Origin: Hexactinellida sp. DTS-2022
Taxonomy: Eukaryota; Porifera; Hexactinellida
Length of the DNA: 64,000 bases
Reading direction: 5' to 3'
NCBI GenBank assembly: GCA_028753945.1
Contig: JAPNXP010000018.1
Coordinates: 1,426,001-1,490,000 of the forward strand
Both the position numbers and the translations under genes were made by a program. Numbering within the stretch: the stretch's first letter is position 1; each line of letters starts with the position of its first letter. Under the pieces are notes generated by a model. The model did no database searches. It worked only from the letters and a program-made list of their open reading frames with translations, and was not told the DNA's origin. Below, in pieces: positions 42,201-54,435 of the stretch.

Positions 42201-43080
42201 AACCATCAACTCCTCATCAGATGAGTGCAGATCATGGGCGTAGCCATCAAATAATTTGTGGGGGCCGGATATATATTTGCTGGGGTGGGGGGGGGGCAAT
42301 AATTTATTTAGATAAAATTTCCAAGTTTATAATTGATTTATTCGCTTAAATAACTCTGTCATAAGTATTTTCGTACGCTTCGTTCGTTGTCAATAATGGA
42401 ACTTATTTTGGAGAACAAATGGATTCCTCTTCAGGGAATTGATGGATATAGAGCTGATGGATGTACCAATAGAAGTGTTGATAGCCATTATTTTTTTCAT
42501 TTTGAAATCCGAGTATATTTTCAGACAAATGTCGCTAGGACTAGATGATACGTTGTTTCTCTGGTAAACCAAATTTGAAAGTTGTATTACAAAGTAAACT
42601 AAGGTGACAGTGATGAATTGGGAAGATTCTCAAGAACTTAAGACTCTTAACTTGGACAGGTATTATAAATGAAGATGGCATCACAGTCATCAATAGTTCA
42701 GTAGTATTTGAGAATCTTGCAGACTTCCACAATTTTTGCCATGGTAGACAGCAACCTCTGATTAGTTAATAAACACTCAGGTAGCCTCAAAGGGATTTAC
42801 TTAGTTGTTGTTCACTTTATAAAATAAAACATTAAACTGGTAGATCAATTAACTACGTAATTGCGGACTGACATGTAATTAATCTATGTTGTTGAAATTC
42901 TAAGTTCTGTTTCTCTATTTCTCGTGAATGCACTATAAATTTATTGTTACATTTTACTTGCTAGGTTGAACTGGAAAATGTGGTGAGTTCTAGTTCATGC
43001 ACTATAATCGGATAAATCGATTGAAAACTAGGGTATTTATAGCATGTGTGCTTTTACCAACACTTTTATAACTAACAAGA
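42201..43080. other. Intergenic, no gene seen
   Basis: Contains a GGGCGTAGCC-led repeat remnant near 42236-42320 with a G-run, then AT-rich non-coding DNA. Short open frames here show no protein family. Confidence 0.45.
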
Positions 43081-43090
43081 TGGTATCAAC

Positions 43091-43135
43091 CAGTGGCGTA
43101 GCCAGCCCCGAGTGATTGCCCGGGCTACGCCACTG
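43091..43135. mobile_element. Minimal 45-bp hAT-like element
   Basis: CAGTGGCGTAGCC and GGCTACGCCACTG are perfect 13-bp inverted ends separated by 19 bp. The flanks are GTATCAAC (43083-43090) and GTAACAAC (43136-43143), an 8-bp target duplication with one mismatch. It is one of the smallest possible hAT-type relics. Confidence 0.75.
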
Positions 43136-43301
43136 GTAACAACAGTTAACCAACCAATCAAATCAGTAGCGAATAGTCGTGTAACCAATTGTCGGAGTTC
43201 ATCCGGCCCGGCCCAGACCGCACACTTAGAAACTTGGACCGTCTGGAGCTGACGGACCAATCTGAGTGTACATTAAATATTCTATAGGGTATTATTTTGT
43301 G

Positions 43302-43427
43302 GCGAAGCGACCTAGCAAGCGAAGCGCGCTAGTCTATATGGATATACTGTAGCATCTATCTATGTAAATATTCTGTAGCATCAATATATGTACATACTAG
43401 CGCGCTTCGCTTGCTAGGTCGCTTCGC
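43302..43427. repeat. Perfect 32-bp inverted repeat with 62-bp spacer
   Basis: Left arm 43302-43333 begins GCGAAGCGACCTAGCAAGCG and right arm 43396-43427 is its exact reverse complement. The spacer holds two imperfect direct copies of a CTGTAGCATC-A-AT-TATGTA unit. GC-rich arms in AT-rich DNA point to a recent element; similar GC-rich words (GGTCGCTTCGCG) occur at 51956-51976. Confidence 0.85.
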
Positions 43428-44261
43428 GGCAGAACACAACCACATACCAACCGCTCCGCGGTTGATGTGTAGTTTATACACCTCTAACATTGATTATAAA
43501 GCGTAAATTGGCCTAAAATAGTCAAATTTAACAATGTGAAATTTTTTGATTACGTCATCATGCGACAATGAGCAAGCATATTGGAAATCTGGTGTGACCA
43601 ACGTGTCCGCATCATTAATGTACACGTTCTATTAGAATTTCATATTTTTATCTCATAGAGGGAGCGAATTATGGAGATTAAGTGACTTTTCAGGGTTCCC
43701 GAAATGTGACAATGACGTCATAACTTGTCGAGGTGTGAGAAATTTTGAGTGGAAACCTCAACTTGTTGTCGGGTGCCAAAAGTTACCCCTATATGCCGAA
43801 AATCACATTTGGAAACCGGAAACCTAATGCTTTTTCAATTTTTAAATTGGAGCCTCTCAGCCTTCAGTTTTTTTTCAACACTGCGAGTTTCCCGTCCGGG
43901 TATTCTAGAAGTCCGTGATAGAATGTATTCGAATGTTAGATGATAGTATATCACTAGTTATCGACAATAGAAAAGGCTTATGAATTAATTATTTCTTACA
44001 GTTTGGTAAGGCTTCATTTCCCAATTTCGAGGAACAAAATACTGACTCTGATCCATATTCACGAAAACATTCTTACTCTAAATTGGTTCCGGGTCCATTT
44101 ACATAATGGTACTATTAATTACTATGTTGCGACCGATATATAAAGACTGTAATATCCTATTATTAATACTTCTCAACTAATCGTTTTCAATTGAATTCAA
44201 AATATTTATTTCACATTTATATATTGCTCTATTCAGTTCTTCTGACAAAAAGTGTAAGTTG

Positions 44262-44594
44262 CAGGGTTGATAAAAATCATGATTTTTTGAAAAAATCAAA
44301 GAAGTCCGACTTTTTTGATTTACATCAGACTTTTGGATTTAAATCAGAATTTTGATTTAAATTGTTTTTTTGCAATCTATATCACACTGGCTTATATTAT
44401 TTGGCTAATAGATTAATTACATTGATAATGACTCATTATCAATGTAATTTGACTCATTATCAATGTATTTCTTTTCTTTTCGCAAAAAACAATAGACATA
44501 AAAAATCTGATTTAAATCAAAAAAGTCTGATTTAATTAAATAAAAAAAGTCCGATTTTTTTGATTTAAATCATGATTTAAATCAAATAACCCTG
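44262..44594. mobile_element. hAT-type MITE, CAGGGTTGATAAAAATCATG family
   Basis: 333 bp. Left end CAGGGTTGATAAAAATCATG faces right end TTTAAATCAAATAACCCTG. The flanks are identical 8-bp GTAAGTTG (44254-44261 and 44595-44602). The interior is palindromic AAATC/GATTT-rich sequence that should fold into a long hairpin. Confidence 0.9.
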
Positions 44595-44627
44595 GTAAGT
44601 TGTAAAAATTACTTATTTATCATAGAG

Positions 44628-44779
44628 CAGGGTTTTTTAAGGCCGATCTTGGTGTTAAATTTGCACCAAAATTTTGGGAGTTACACCACGATTCGGGTCG
44701 GCCGCGTCCGCTGCAGTGTTGAGTTCCCCAAGGCCGCTGCTGAGTTACACCAAGGTCTCAACCTTAAATAAAAAACCTG
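44628..44779. mobile_element. hAT-type MITE, CAGGGTTTTTTAAGG family
   Basis: 152 bp. Ends CAGGGTTTTTTAAGG and CCTTAAATAAAAAACCTG. The flanks are identical 8-bp TCATAGAG (44620-44627 and 44780-44787). Starts only 25 bp after the preceding element's target duplication. Confidence 0.88.
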
Positions 44780-45059
44780 TCATAGAGGATCTTAGAAAAT
44801 GTCTCTCAGGTTGCGGGCGGACGGCATCTCATTATAAAAAGTTTACTTATACTGCGATCACCTGTAGAAGTGAATAATGTTGCCGATCATTAGTAGATTT
44901 TACCAATGATATTGTAGTTAGTAAACAGATAATAGAGGTTTAGCAATGTGTACTGTAATAATATTATAGAGCCCAACCTCGTTACATTCGGCTACAACAA
45001 GACAGTTTAGCACACACAAACACTATGACTAATTATTAATGAAACTACTAGCAGGTAAT

Positions 45060-47559
45060 GAATCTATTTCTTTTTTCTTCGCCGTTTAGAAAACTCATCA
45101 GCACTCTTCTTTTGCTTTTGAGACGGACGACCCTTACTACGAGGAATTTAGGATTCTGTATAATAATTTCTTGATTTGATAGCATGATACGAGGAGTTAC
45201 AATATCCAATTAATGCATTGTATTGCAGAAGTCCTGATATTTTAATTTAATTATATTCTCACCTTTTCAGTATTTTCGAAGCTATTCTAGCGACATTCAT
45301 AAAATCGTTACAAAGAAGTGCATATCTTTCGTATTTAGTCTGTGGAAAATGTGAAACGTTATGTTCAGGTAGTACAGGTACTCGTCATTAGTAGTTATTA
45401 CCTCATTTACTAAATTACCTCTGTATCTCACCTTTAACTAACCATAAACTGGATATGATATCAATTCAGGTATTTGTCACCGTATTTTCAATTTTGGTCA
45501 TTTTCTTATGCACATAGGCCGTAGGATATGCCGACAAGGTAGTCCCCAACAAGTGGTGAAAAGGCATGTACATGATGAGAGTGACATGCGTCGAAGTGTT
45601 TCTGAACTTGTAGTTATCTCAGAGGGTAAAGACATCACAAGCATTAATGTGATCATTTAAAACAGATGTTGCTGAATCTTGAAGATCCAAATATAGGGGG
45701 GTCAAAGTGTTAATTAGTTAATGTCCGTTTACAAGATAAAATCTCGCTGCTGTCTGCATTTCTATCATCACCTAAAACTCTTCTACAGTACATACCAAGG
45801 AATCATCCAGGAGCGCGAGACGCTCCTTTTGGAGTATGATTTTTGGAAAATTTGAATTTAGGAGCGCGAAAATTTGGATACTCTCCTATACCGTAACATA
45901 AATTTGTGATTTAGGCGTATTAAATTTGGATCAGACCAGGATTAGAGCGTATTTACAAATGGCAGTATAGTAAACCGGTACATACAGAGTGCTATTTGTG
46001 ATTTAACAATGGACATGGCGAAAGGAGAAATTCTCTTTGATATATAGTCTTCGATTGGATGTTGACCAGAACCTCTAGAAATTGTTTAAGAGTCGGGTTG
46101 CCTTCCCTTCCCCTCTCTAAGAGATATTCTTCCAATTTCCCTGCAAGATCTGTTAGGAGTGTATGTGAGCTAATAAAATGCTTAATAGCTACATGTATTG
46201 ACTCGGATCGTTGTGTGGAATGCACCCCCAGTGTCAAATGGTTCCATGTCCACCTTCAAACCCAGTGTGTTTTTCATTCATATAAACTTTGCAACCATTT
46301 ATTTGCAGATTCTAATGTATTCACGTCAGTACTGTGTTTAATAGACTCGAGTATTCCTAATAGATCATGTCATTCTGCATCTAAACTAATACATGATTCA
46401 GTATCTTGCATTTTACAAATGTTTCACCAACAATTACAAAACTTATTCAACATTTCCAGCTTTATGGTTAAACAATGGTTTATATGGGTATATATAGATT
46501 TTTAGAAAGATGGTACGTACATAGTAGATGAAAAGTATTTGGCAACGAACTGCGGATTCAGCAGCCATTGTCATCACTAAACAAAACCTTTGGGGCGTAT
46601 GAAAAGCTCTTACGAACTCTCTAAATATCCTATCAAACGATGATTCGATTTCATAGCGAACTGGAAAGAATAACAGTTCTTCCGTTCCGTGCATGTCAAC
46701 TGTTGTCAGGGCTCCAAACTTTAAGCAATATTTGTTTGTACTATGTGATAAGCTCCAAAATTACAGGACTGTTCTCATAATCCTCGGGAACAATTATCGT
46801 ATAAGACGAACAAGCTTGGTAATAGGTGACCGTTCTGTAGAGGGTCAGGTCCTCCTCGCGCCGCCTCTGTGTATGACATAGACCTGTAGGAAAAAGATCG
46901 GGAGCACTTTTGAAGGTCCCATCAGCAAGCCCGTATTGGGATGATTCCAACATCTCAGGTTGCGTCGCGTTCCGAATATGAGAATTCTCTTTGGTCCAGA
47001 GCCAGAGTCGTGGAAAAGGAAGTTCTCCCCATTAGCTGTATGTTGGTAGTCTGGGGGAAGGATGAGCTCCTCCAGGGTAAGAGGTTTGCTGGTGCTGCAA
47101 GTATTCGCTCCCGTTGACGCTGAATAGTGCGCTTGAGGCTGGTTAACTTGGGGAGCTTAACTGAAACTCCGTCGGAGACAGTGAGAATACTGTCGCCTAC
47201 AATGAGATGCAAACTATTCTGCGTTTCACTCGCCTTTCTCTTCACGCCTACTTTTACCTCCTGACAAGTAATTTCCTGTTCGTATGGTTCATGGAGATGC
47301 TCGTTAGTGCGCTTAACTATCTCGATCCCTTTGTGTGAACTCTAGCTTTGCAAACCCCTCTCCGCTCACATTGCCAATGTACCATTTCCCCTACTCTCCT
47401 CTGTTGGCCATAAATGAATCCTCCTTCCATCAGCTTATTGCCTCCTTTTGATGACTTGGTAAGGGACCTAAATGACTGATGATTATTTTCTGATATTATT
47501 GTTGTCATGTGTTGTAAATTATATGAATTTACAACTTGCAATTCATTTATTTCGACCAT
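45060..47559 (-). mobile_element. Decayed FLYWCH/MULE-type DNA transposon
   Basis: Read on the minus strand from 47559, the pieces come in the order of a MULE transposase. First a FLYWCH-type zinc-finger end (HWQCERRGVCKARVHT, 47559-47317). Then YGLADGTFKSAPDLF (about 46950-46890), the catalytic-core start. Then QRSESIHVAIKHFI (about 46220-46170), the QRSES block. Finally a Lys/Arg-rich GRPSQKQKKSADEFSKRRRKK-like tail (about 45135-45065). Frames change between blocks and stops intervene, so it is inactive. Terminal inverted repeats were not found. Confidence 0.75.
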
Positions 47560-47810
47560 AAAGTGATGGAAGAAAACCTCTAAATTTCAACAAAGGTGCA
47601 TGATCTTATTCAATAAATCATTCTGGCAGCTAAAATATGATTATATAAAAACAATAACATTCAGGTGTTTAGAATTGATAATCAAATTAGTAGCGAAGTG
47701 TCGTGTAACGAAATGTCGGTATGATACCCCCAGAATAACATAAACTCGATATCTCATACATTTACAATCTCTTAATCATTCTATTTACAGGAAGTGAAGA
47801 CATTTGAGGA

Positions 47811-50690
47811 ATGTGCAAGTTACTCCTGACTGCATTTGTTGTATTGCATGTAATCAGCTGTTGGGCTCAATTTCCAGCTGTTTGCAATACAAATGATAGC
47901 ATTAACAGTAAGATATGTTGTCCAAACAACTGTGGAGGGATAATCAGAGGAGTATGCACCAATATTAAGTCTATAGCTGTCAACATGTGGTCACTATCAA
48001 ACCCAGATGTTACTACTCTCATGCTGAACTCTACCAATATTCCTGGGAAAGGTAAAGCTGACGTGAGGTACCAGTGGCCAACTGTTGTATTCGAGAATGT
48101 GTGCATGTGCAAGGGGAATTACTATGGTTCAGATTGTACAGAATGCAAGTTTGGTTACACAGGAACCGATTGTAATACGAAAACTACAATCCGCACTCGT
48201 AAGCAGTTCAGTAGTCTAACAGCTGAAGAGAAAGCAGCAGTAACTAGGGGTTTTTCAGAACTCAAGAATGAATATGGTAGGTATGCAGTGACAGTAAATG
48301 AGCCAGTTAACTACACCAGTGGGAGTGTCACATTGGAAAATGTGACCACCTATGATATGATAATATATCTTCACTTTCTGGCGGGACGTGAAGCAAACTG
48401 TGATGAAACAACTCAGGTAGACTTCGCACATGAAGGTCCAGCATTCCCTGTGTGGCATCGACAATACTTGCTAACTTTAGAAAGGGAGTTCCAAAGGATT
48501 TTGAATGATGTCAGTTATTCACTTCCCTATTGGAGTTGGGAAACCTTTGAAATGGATATGTTCACATTTGATTACCTGGAAACACCAGCAAATACATATA
48601 GCGAAGTTGCAAATGTCTCTGCATTATATAATAATCTTATATATTAAATCACAATGATTTGTTTTGTTTGTTTGTTTGTTTGTTTGTTCAGAATTGATTG
48701 AGGAACTGGTAAGAGCTACGGACTTGAAATTTGGCAGGAGGGTGGGAAATAATGTTTCTAGGAACAAGTTCTAATATCTAAGAAAAATATTCATATCTTC
48801 CCTCTCAAAAGGTGACAAAACTATCAGCTGTTAAGTAGGCATTATAGAGAGCCCAACTGAGACTGCAATTTAATTGGCTGAAAAAATAAACACAAATAAT
48901 TCTGGGTCAATACATTTGACCAATAAATTTTACCCTATAAGTTAGTACTTTAATAGTCCCATTAATCGCATAAATAGTCTATTTAGTAAAGTTAAACTCA
49001 AACCTTTCATTCCACCTTATAAAATCTTCATTTCCAAACTTTTGATAAATTATTCAATTTGATTTCAGATTTGCTACTCATAAACCCGAAAAAAGATAGA
49101 TTTGTCATTTAGGAAAAAATTCCGTATCAATGACTTTTGTTGGCATGAATTAATTTATTTATTTACCGAGGATCATGAGCATATATTATTATGATTTAGT
49201 CTAAAAGTTTGAGCTGTTTACTTTCTTTCTAAAGTAACAAATTTGTCTAATCTAATTAAGGAATCAAATTGTTGTAAATACACGCGAGGGCCGAAGGCTC
49301 GAGAATAAGTTGTGAGAACGCGCGTAGTGCGGTCGATCAGCTTAAATATACTGCACAGCTCAATAAGGTTGGGATCTGCTACCTACATACTGTATAGTAG
49401 AATCTGCTAAAGGTTACTCTATACACGGTCATTTGTACATAGGCTAGCGGTCAGCTATTATAATTCCTTAAAGATTTCCCGTAATATAATTAACTTGCGT
49501 ATGAGGCTTTCGAACGTTACGTAACGCTTTCGAGGGGGGAGAAGATTACGAATGTCACAGATCGTACTTTTTATTCCAAAATGGCAAAATCTTGACGTAA
49601 GGAAAGGGATGTATAATTTTCGTTAAATTTCCGTTACATTCCACAGTATTTAAATACAACTGGCATAACATTTGAAAAGGTATTTGCCATGAATACAAGC
49701 GAGGGCCACAGGCCCGAGTGCAAGTTGCAAGAACGCGCGTAGCGCGGACGAGCAGCTTGTAATAATAATAGCTGGCCAATGGTATGTGATCTGTTATACA
49801 CAGATCAGAACGTCAGCTGTGGAGAAGGCTGGCAACTTTGCAATCCGAACAGAGATAGGCTGGGCGAGAGAACTTTGCAAAGGGGAATGAGTTCTGAGAC
49901 TGCTTATCTCCCAAATCTCAGAGAAATCAAGATAGCACTTGCAGCTCCTTCCTACGAGTCATCTGATGCAGATGGCCTCTATGGCATAAGCTCTCCCAGA
50001 GCTAGCTTTCGAAACAGGCTAGAAGGATTCTCCCAGATGTGCTCTGCCAATGATTGTGTGGGAGACTTTTTAAAAGCAACTCATTTGCACAATACTGTCC
50101 ATTTATGGATAGGTGGCTACATGAGCATTGTCCCCAGTGCTGTAAACGATCCTATTTTCTTTTTGCATCATTGTAATATTGATAGAGTGCTCGAGAGCTG
50201 GATCCGACGATTCGACCCGAATAACTCAAATAACCTCTTGTTACCAGGGTATACTCCGTCAAATGGTGGACACCCTGGACACAATAAGAACGATTGGATG
50301 GTACCATTCTTTCCGCTCGTCACCCCACAGGGCTACTATGGAGATTCAACGAAATTTGGTTACACTTACGAGCATTTATTTGTAGCTGACGTTGATGATA
50401 CTTCTATACCTAACTGTGATATCAATGCTCAGTGCCCCTCCTGTGCTTCAAACGGTAGTTGTATCTTCTGCTCAATAAATCAAACTAATCAGTGTCCCAC
50501 ACCGCTTGAACCGACAACTCCACCGTTGTCAAATCAGAACATGGAACTGGTTTTAGGACTGGGGTTTGGTTTGGGGATTCCGTTACTCATCTCGCTGATT
50601 GCTCTTGTCGTCACCCTAATCGTTCTATTGGTTTACTGTCTTGTCTCCCCAAAGAAGGCAGACAAAACTGCCATGGTTGAGATGAGTTAG
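47811..50690 (+). CDS. TYR/TYRP-like membrane tyrosinase, ORF split by an insertion
   Basis: Left part 47811-48635 and right part from about 49761 to 50690 are in frame if 48636-49760 is removed. Signal peptide 1 to about 20, mature start QFPAVC as in vertebrate TYR/TYRP1, then an EGF-like Cys-rich unit (CMCKGNYYGSDC). CuA holds a His in YLHFLAG plus HEGPAFPVWHR. CuB holds HLHNTVHLW and DPIFFLHHCNIDR. The C-terminus has one membrane helix (about 30 residues from the end) and a short tail. These copper enzymes oxidise phenols, with the active site in the organelle lumen or outside the cell. An acceptor-like TTTACAG near 47788 suggests a 5' UTR intron. Whether the insert is spliced out is not clear. 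Confidence 0.85.
48636..49760. mobile_element. Repeat-rich insertion inside the tyrosinase coding region
   Basis: About 1.1 kb lying between TAATAAT (48629-48635) and TAATAATAAT (49760-49769), consistent with a target duplication. It starts with (TTTG)n and CAGAATTGATTGAGGAACTG, found again at 51500-51560. Its right half has two direct copies (about 49278-49345 and 49693-49757) of a GCGAGGGCC...GAACGCGCGTAG unit. No transposase is seen. No suitable GT donor exists close to the left junction. Confidence 0.6.
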
Positions 50691-50925
50691 ATAGTTAGTT
50701 ATTGAAACTAGCGCTAGGCTAGGATTTCTTCGTTTGATCCTATATTTATTCTTCTTAAATTTTCATATTTTATTCTTTTAGTACAACTATACTATTGTTT
50801 ACGCTTGATTATGTATTTGTTTATTATAGTTTGTTAGTTTATCCATAACTTTTTAGAAAGGGGAAGTCTAGGTTTCACTTCACAGGTTAAAAATGTGGAG
50901 CACTACTAATTTTAATTATATACTA

Positions 50926-51071
50926 CAGGGCCGTAGGAACACGGGCGGCAGGTGCGGCATAGGCCGCACCAATATTTTAGGTGCCCGCATCATAATTCGG
51001 GTTATACACTGCGAATCAATTAAGTGACGTCACTTGGCCGCACCAATAATAATTGGCCTACGACGGGCCTG
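50926..51071. mobile_element. CAGGGCCG element with 5-bp target duplication (copy 1)
   Basis: 146 bp, ends CAGGGCCGTAGGAAC and GCCTACGACGGGCCTG. The flanks are TACTA on both sides (50921-50925 and 51072-51076). Interior words GGCCGCACCAATA repeat. Confidence 0.7.
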
Positions 51072-51182
51072 TACTATGTTACAGGAACTTTGTCATGATA
51101 ACCTGAATAAAAGAAAGAGAAAAGTACAGTAGAACTCGGTTAGACGTACCAGCCTGGGAAACAAGCAAAAGTATGCACTAAC

Positions 51183-51473
51183 CTAGGTACGTCTTATCCG
51201 TGTGCTCTCACATACAACAACAACGCCATTAGAAAATTCGATAAACTCTCCCCTCCCTTCTCCCTCTTTTCCAAACTTGTGCATCAGTTCTCCATTGTTA
51301 GAGAATATCAAATCACGGTATGCAGATATATTCGTGATGAAGATGTTACATTCCATGTCCACATCGATGTAACCAGGATCTAACACAAAATTACCATCTC
51401 CACGAGTGATTACTCCCCGAGTTAACTGATGAGAGTAGTCATAGAATTGAATACAAGGACTGCCTTCTGTCAA
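51183..51473 (-). pseudogene. NHL-repeat-type protein fragment
   Basis: 96-codon open frame reading DLIFSNNGELMHKFGKEGEG followed by RGEFIEFSNGVVVVC, the standard wording of one NHL blade, plus a possible degraded blade before it. No start-domain, RING or B-box part is present nearby. It is read as an isolated gene fragment carried between repeats; an exon of a larger gene is a weaker option. Confidence 0.55.
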
Positions 51474-51497
51474 TATCTATCTTAAGATTCTTAACAC

Positions 51498-51980
51498 AAT
51501 GATTTGTTTGTTTGTTTGTTTGTTTGTTCAGAATTGATTGAGGAACTGGTAAGAGATACAGACTTGAAATTTGGCATGGGAGTAGGAAATACTGTATCTA
51601 GAAACAAGTTCTAATATCTAAGAAAAATATTCACATCTTCCCTCCCGAAAGGTGCCAAAACTTTAGCCAATTAAATTCGAAGGTTTTCCAGTATGGATTA
51701 ACAGCTATCATTCAACTAGTACAAAAGGATTTAGTGTTTGTATCAATTGTTAAATGTGCATTATAGAATGCCTATATGAGACTGTAATTTAATTGGTCAA
51801 GAGGAAGTTAATTCATCAATCAGTTATTTGTGTTCCGTCTGTCTACCCATACATCAGATCTCTAACATTAAATTGTGTCTATTTGATTTCCCAACTGGTC
51901 CAAGGAGTTGTATAGTTCCTTAATGATCGTTAATTAATAATACGAGCCCTTCGGTCTCGGTCGCTTCGCGACCGAGATGT
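51498..51980. repeat. Interspersed repeat with (TTTG)n start and GC-rich hairpin end
   Basis: The first about 170 bp match the start of the tyrosinase insertion at 48655 (CACAATGATTTG, (TTTG)n, CAGAATTGATTGAGGAACTG). It ends near a GAGCCCTTCGGTCTCGGTCG block that is also found at about 17835. CTCGGTCGC-TTC-GCGACCGAG (51956-51976) is a perfect small hairpin. Confidence 0.6.
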
Positions 51981-52751
51981 GTACTAATGCTGTATTATAA
52001 ATGCTGTACTATTATAACACAGCAGTTGCCATCTAATACAATTGCAATGGACAAACAGAAAAATGAAGTAAATATTTCCTCCTATAGTCGTATCACTTAG
52101 GAATATTACAATACATTTGATGCAATATGACAGATATGCAATAAATTTATATACTTAATTTTTAATATTAGTGAGGCTTATTGGTAAAAAATCACAAAAT
52201 TGGCATATTCTCGACTATACGTACATGTATTAACGTATAATGTTTGATGTCAAAGAGGATACAAACTACAGTAACCTACTAGTACGAAACTAAATCTGGG
52301 AGCGTTAACACCAAATTGCGGTGTTTTCGTGAATATAGCTCAGAATATATTAGCAAACAATGTTCAGTGAAGAAACAATTATAAATAACACGAAATACAG
52401 CAATATCATAAATGATTTATATCAAAAAATTATAAAATTAAAATATACATTATCACGTTCAAAATCGTATTATATTGACGTGTCTAAGAAGGTTGCTTGT
52501 CAAGTAGTTGGCTGTTGATCTCCACTTGTCAGACCACTAAATATACAAACGATTGTTTAATTAATGTAGTACAGAAGGAGTACTGGGTCGGTACATACTA
52601 TACTAAGAAGCCGGTCAAACGTCATTAAAATTTATGTAGCGTTTGCACGGCTCCTAATTATTATAAAAGTTCACTAAATGATCTTCATTTTAACGGAGAA
52701 CACTTATTATCTCGAGTGTAGTATTATTCGATTATAATATATTTGTTGAGA
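51981..52751. other. Intergenic, AT-rich, no gene seen
   Basis: Lies downstream of caspase-like gene 1. No exon or repeat family recognised by eye. Confidence 0.45.
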
Positions 52752-53696
52752 TTAGTAAGAAAGTACTAACCTGTCTCTGAAGCAAAAAGATAGCTCACAC
52801 GGAACTTTTGAGACCTGAGTACAACTTTCATTAATAACAATATTGTAGTCGTTAAATCTGATTATTTTCTTCGAGGATTTTAACAATTCCCCATTCACAA
52901 CATCGACAAGATTATTGATAGGCTCGCTCTTATATTTATTAACCGTTTCAAATAGAATTCTTGGGAACAAGGAAGGTGGTAACCTTTGAAAATGCAGAAA
53001 GGTAGCACAGTTGTCAAATGAAGAGCAGATAGCTAGAATATGGGACTTGTCAACTTCTGGAATTGTTGATCCTGCATCATCACATTTATACAAGGTTTCA
53101 CATGCGCCCTTTTTCCACCCGTTCAACAGGAGGAGCTTTGGCTTATGTTTCAGGTTTGGACAATTATCGACGCTGAAAACTTCCTTCAATTCACCCAATG
53201 TTATTATATCATCTAGGTCCTCTACTGATTTCTTATTCTTCATTCGAAGTAAGCGTTCTTGTATGTCAACCCCATATAATCCAGTTCCTCCTCCGTGAGA
53301 ACTACAAATAAACAATTGTTTTATGTTAAAATTTCTGTGTTTTTTCCTCTAATAATTAACATAAATATACTCCTACAGTGTTACAAATACGTAGTATAAT
53401 CAATTAAAAAATCAAATAGCACGATATACGTACCTTATGGCAACAGCTATCATAGAATGATCTTTCAGTTTATCCTTTCGAGCTATTTCTCCAAGATTTG
53501 ACAGAATCTCCTGTTTTTTTAATTCTTTATAATGAATAATTTCAAGTCCAATTAATTCAAACAACCGTTCAAAGTAATTATTTTCATCATCTGTTCCATT
53601 GCGCTCCTGATTTTCTATTCCATCAAAAGAGTTCACAATAATGACCCCATATCCACAGGGGGTTTTAATCTCGTATGATTGCCTTTTTCCCGCCAT
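52752..53696 (-). CDS. Caspase-fold protein 1, catalytic cysteine missing
   Basis: Two exons (53434-53696 and 52752-53301) join in frame to 270 aa with no prodomain. It follows the caspase layout: GYGVIIVNSFDG strand, ERNGTDDE with the S1-pocket Arg of the p20 subunit, VAISSHGGG with the catalytic His, then KPKLLLLNGWKKG. Caspases have KPK(L)FxxQACRG here, so Gln-Ala-Cys-Arg-Gly is replaced by Asn-Gly-Trp-Lys-Lys. The p10 part (HILAICSSFDN, SLFPRILFETV, PCELSFCFRDRLVLSY) is recognisable but lacks the usual YSWRN Arg. The protein should be proteolytically inactive and could act as a decoy or scaffold, as c-FLIP does. That role is inference. Confidence 0.8.
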
Positions 53697-54435
53697 TTAT
53701 TAGTGCTACTTAAAAGTAGAGAATTGTTACTATTTGAAAGAATACAAAAGTATATGCATGTTATAAGCAGAGTTGCACACGACGACTTTTCATTTCAGCC
53801 CGCTGACCTGTGCTGGCCCCACAAACCACACGACTCAGCCGGATAGGGACTGAGCTGACCAGCGTGTTGATCAGTTATACATAGCGACGGTAATATATAG
53901 ATTAGGGTATTTCACTTCTACACTTTTATGCAATTTTAGTTAGCTCTTTATGTTCCTCCTTACATCAGTGTAAGTATACAACCACAAAATTTCAATGTCT
54001 CAGTTAATGTGGAACTATCGGTAAATAAATAAAACTTTTGGCGGAAAATCGACTGGAAATATATTAATATTAAGTTATGAACCCAAAGTTGTTAAAAGTG
54101 TCAAAGAAGCGCTATAGGTCCAAGAATTTTAAAGTAAGGAAAATTGATTTGTTTATGGAGAACAAAACGAATAGTTTTCATCATTCAGTCGATAGAAGTT
54201 TCGAACCGAGTATAAATAAACAACTACGTCCGTCCAAACCTTAATTTGACTACATCTCGAAAACTTATTTTTGGGCCCATAAATATTGTACTTATTAATT
54301 AACTAATATAAACTTACCATCAGAGCATCCATACTTTAAATTCGAGCACTAATAACGCTTCTTCGACACCTGCAATATTAATATTTTGTGGTTGTATGCT
54401 TACTCTAGTCTAATGTAATCAGGAAACATAAAGAG

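Noticed and set aside
48661-48690. (TTTG)n runs considered as telomere-like or replication-related repeats
   Set aside because: The same run with the same flank occurs at 51500, so it is part of a dispersed repeat.
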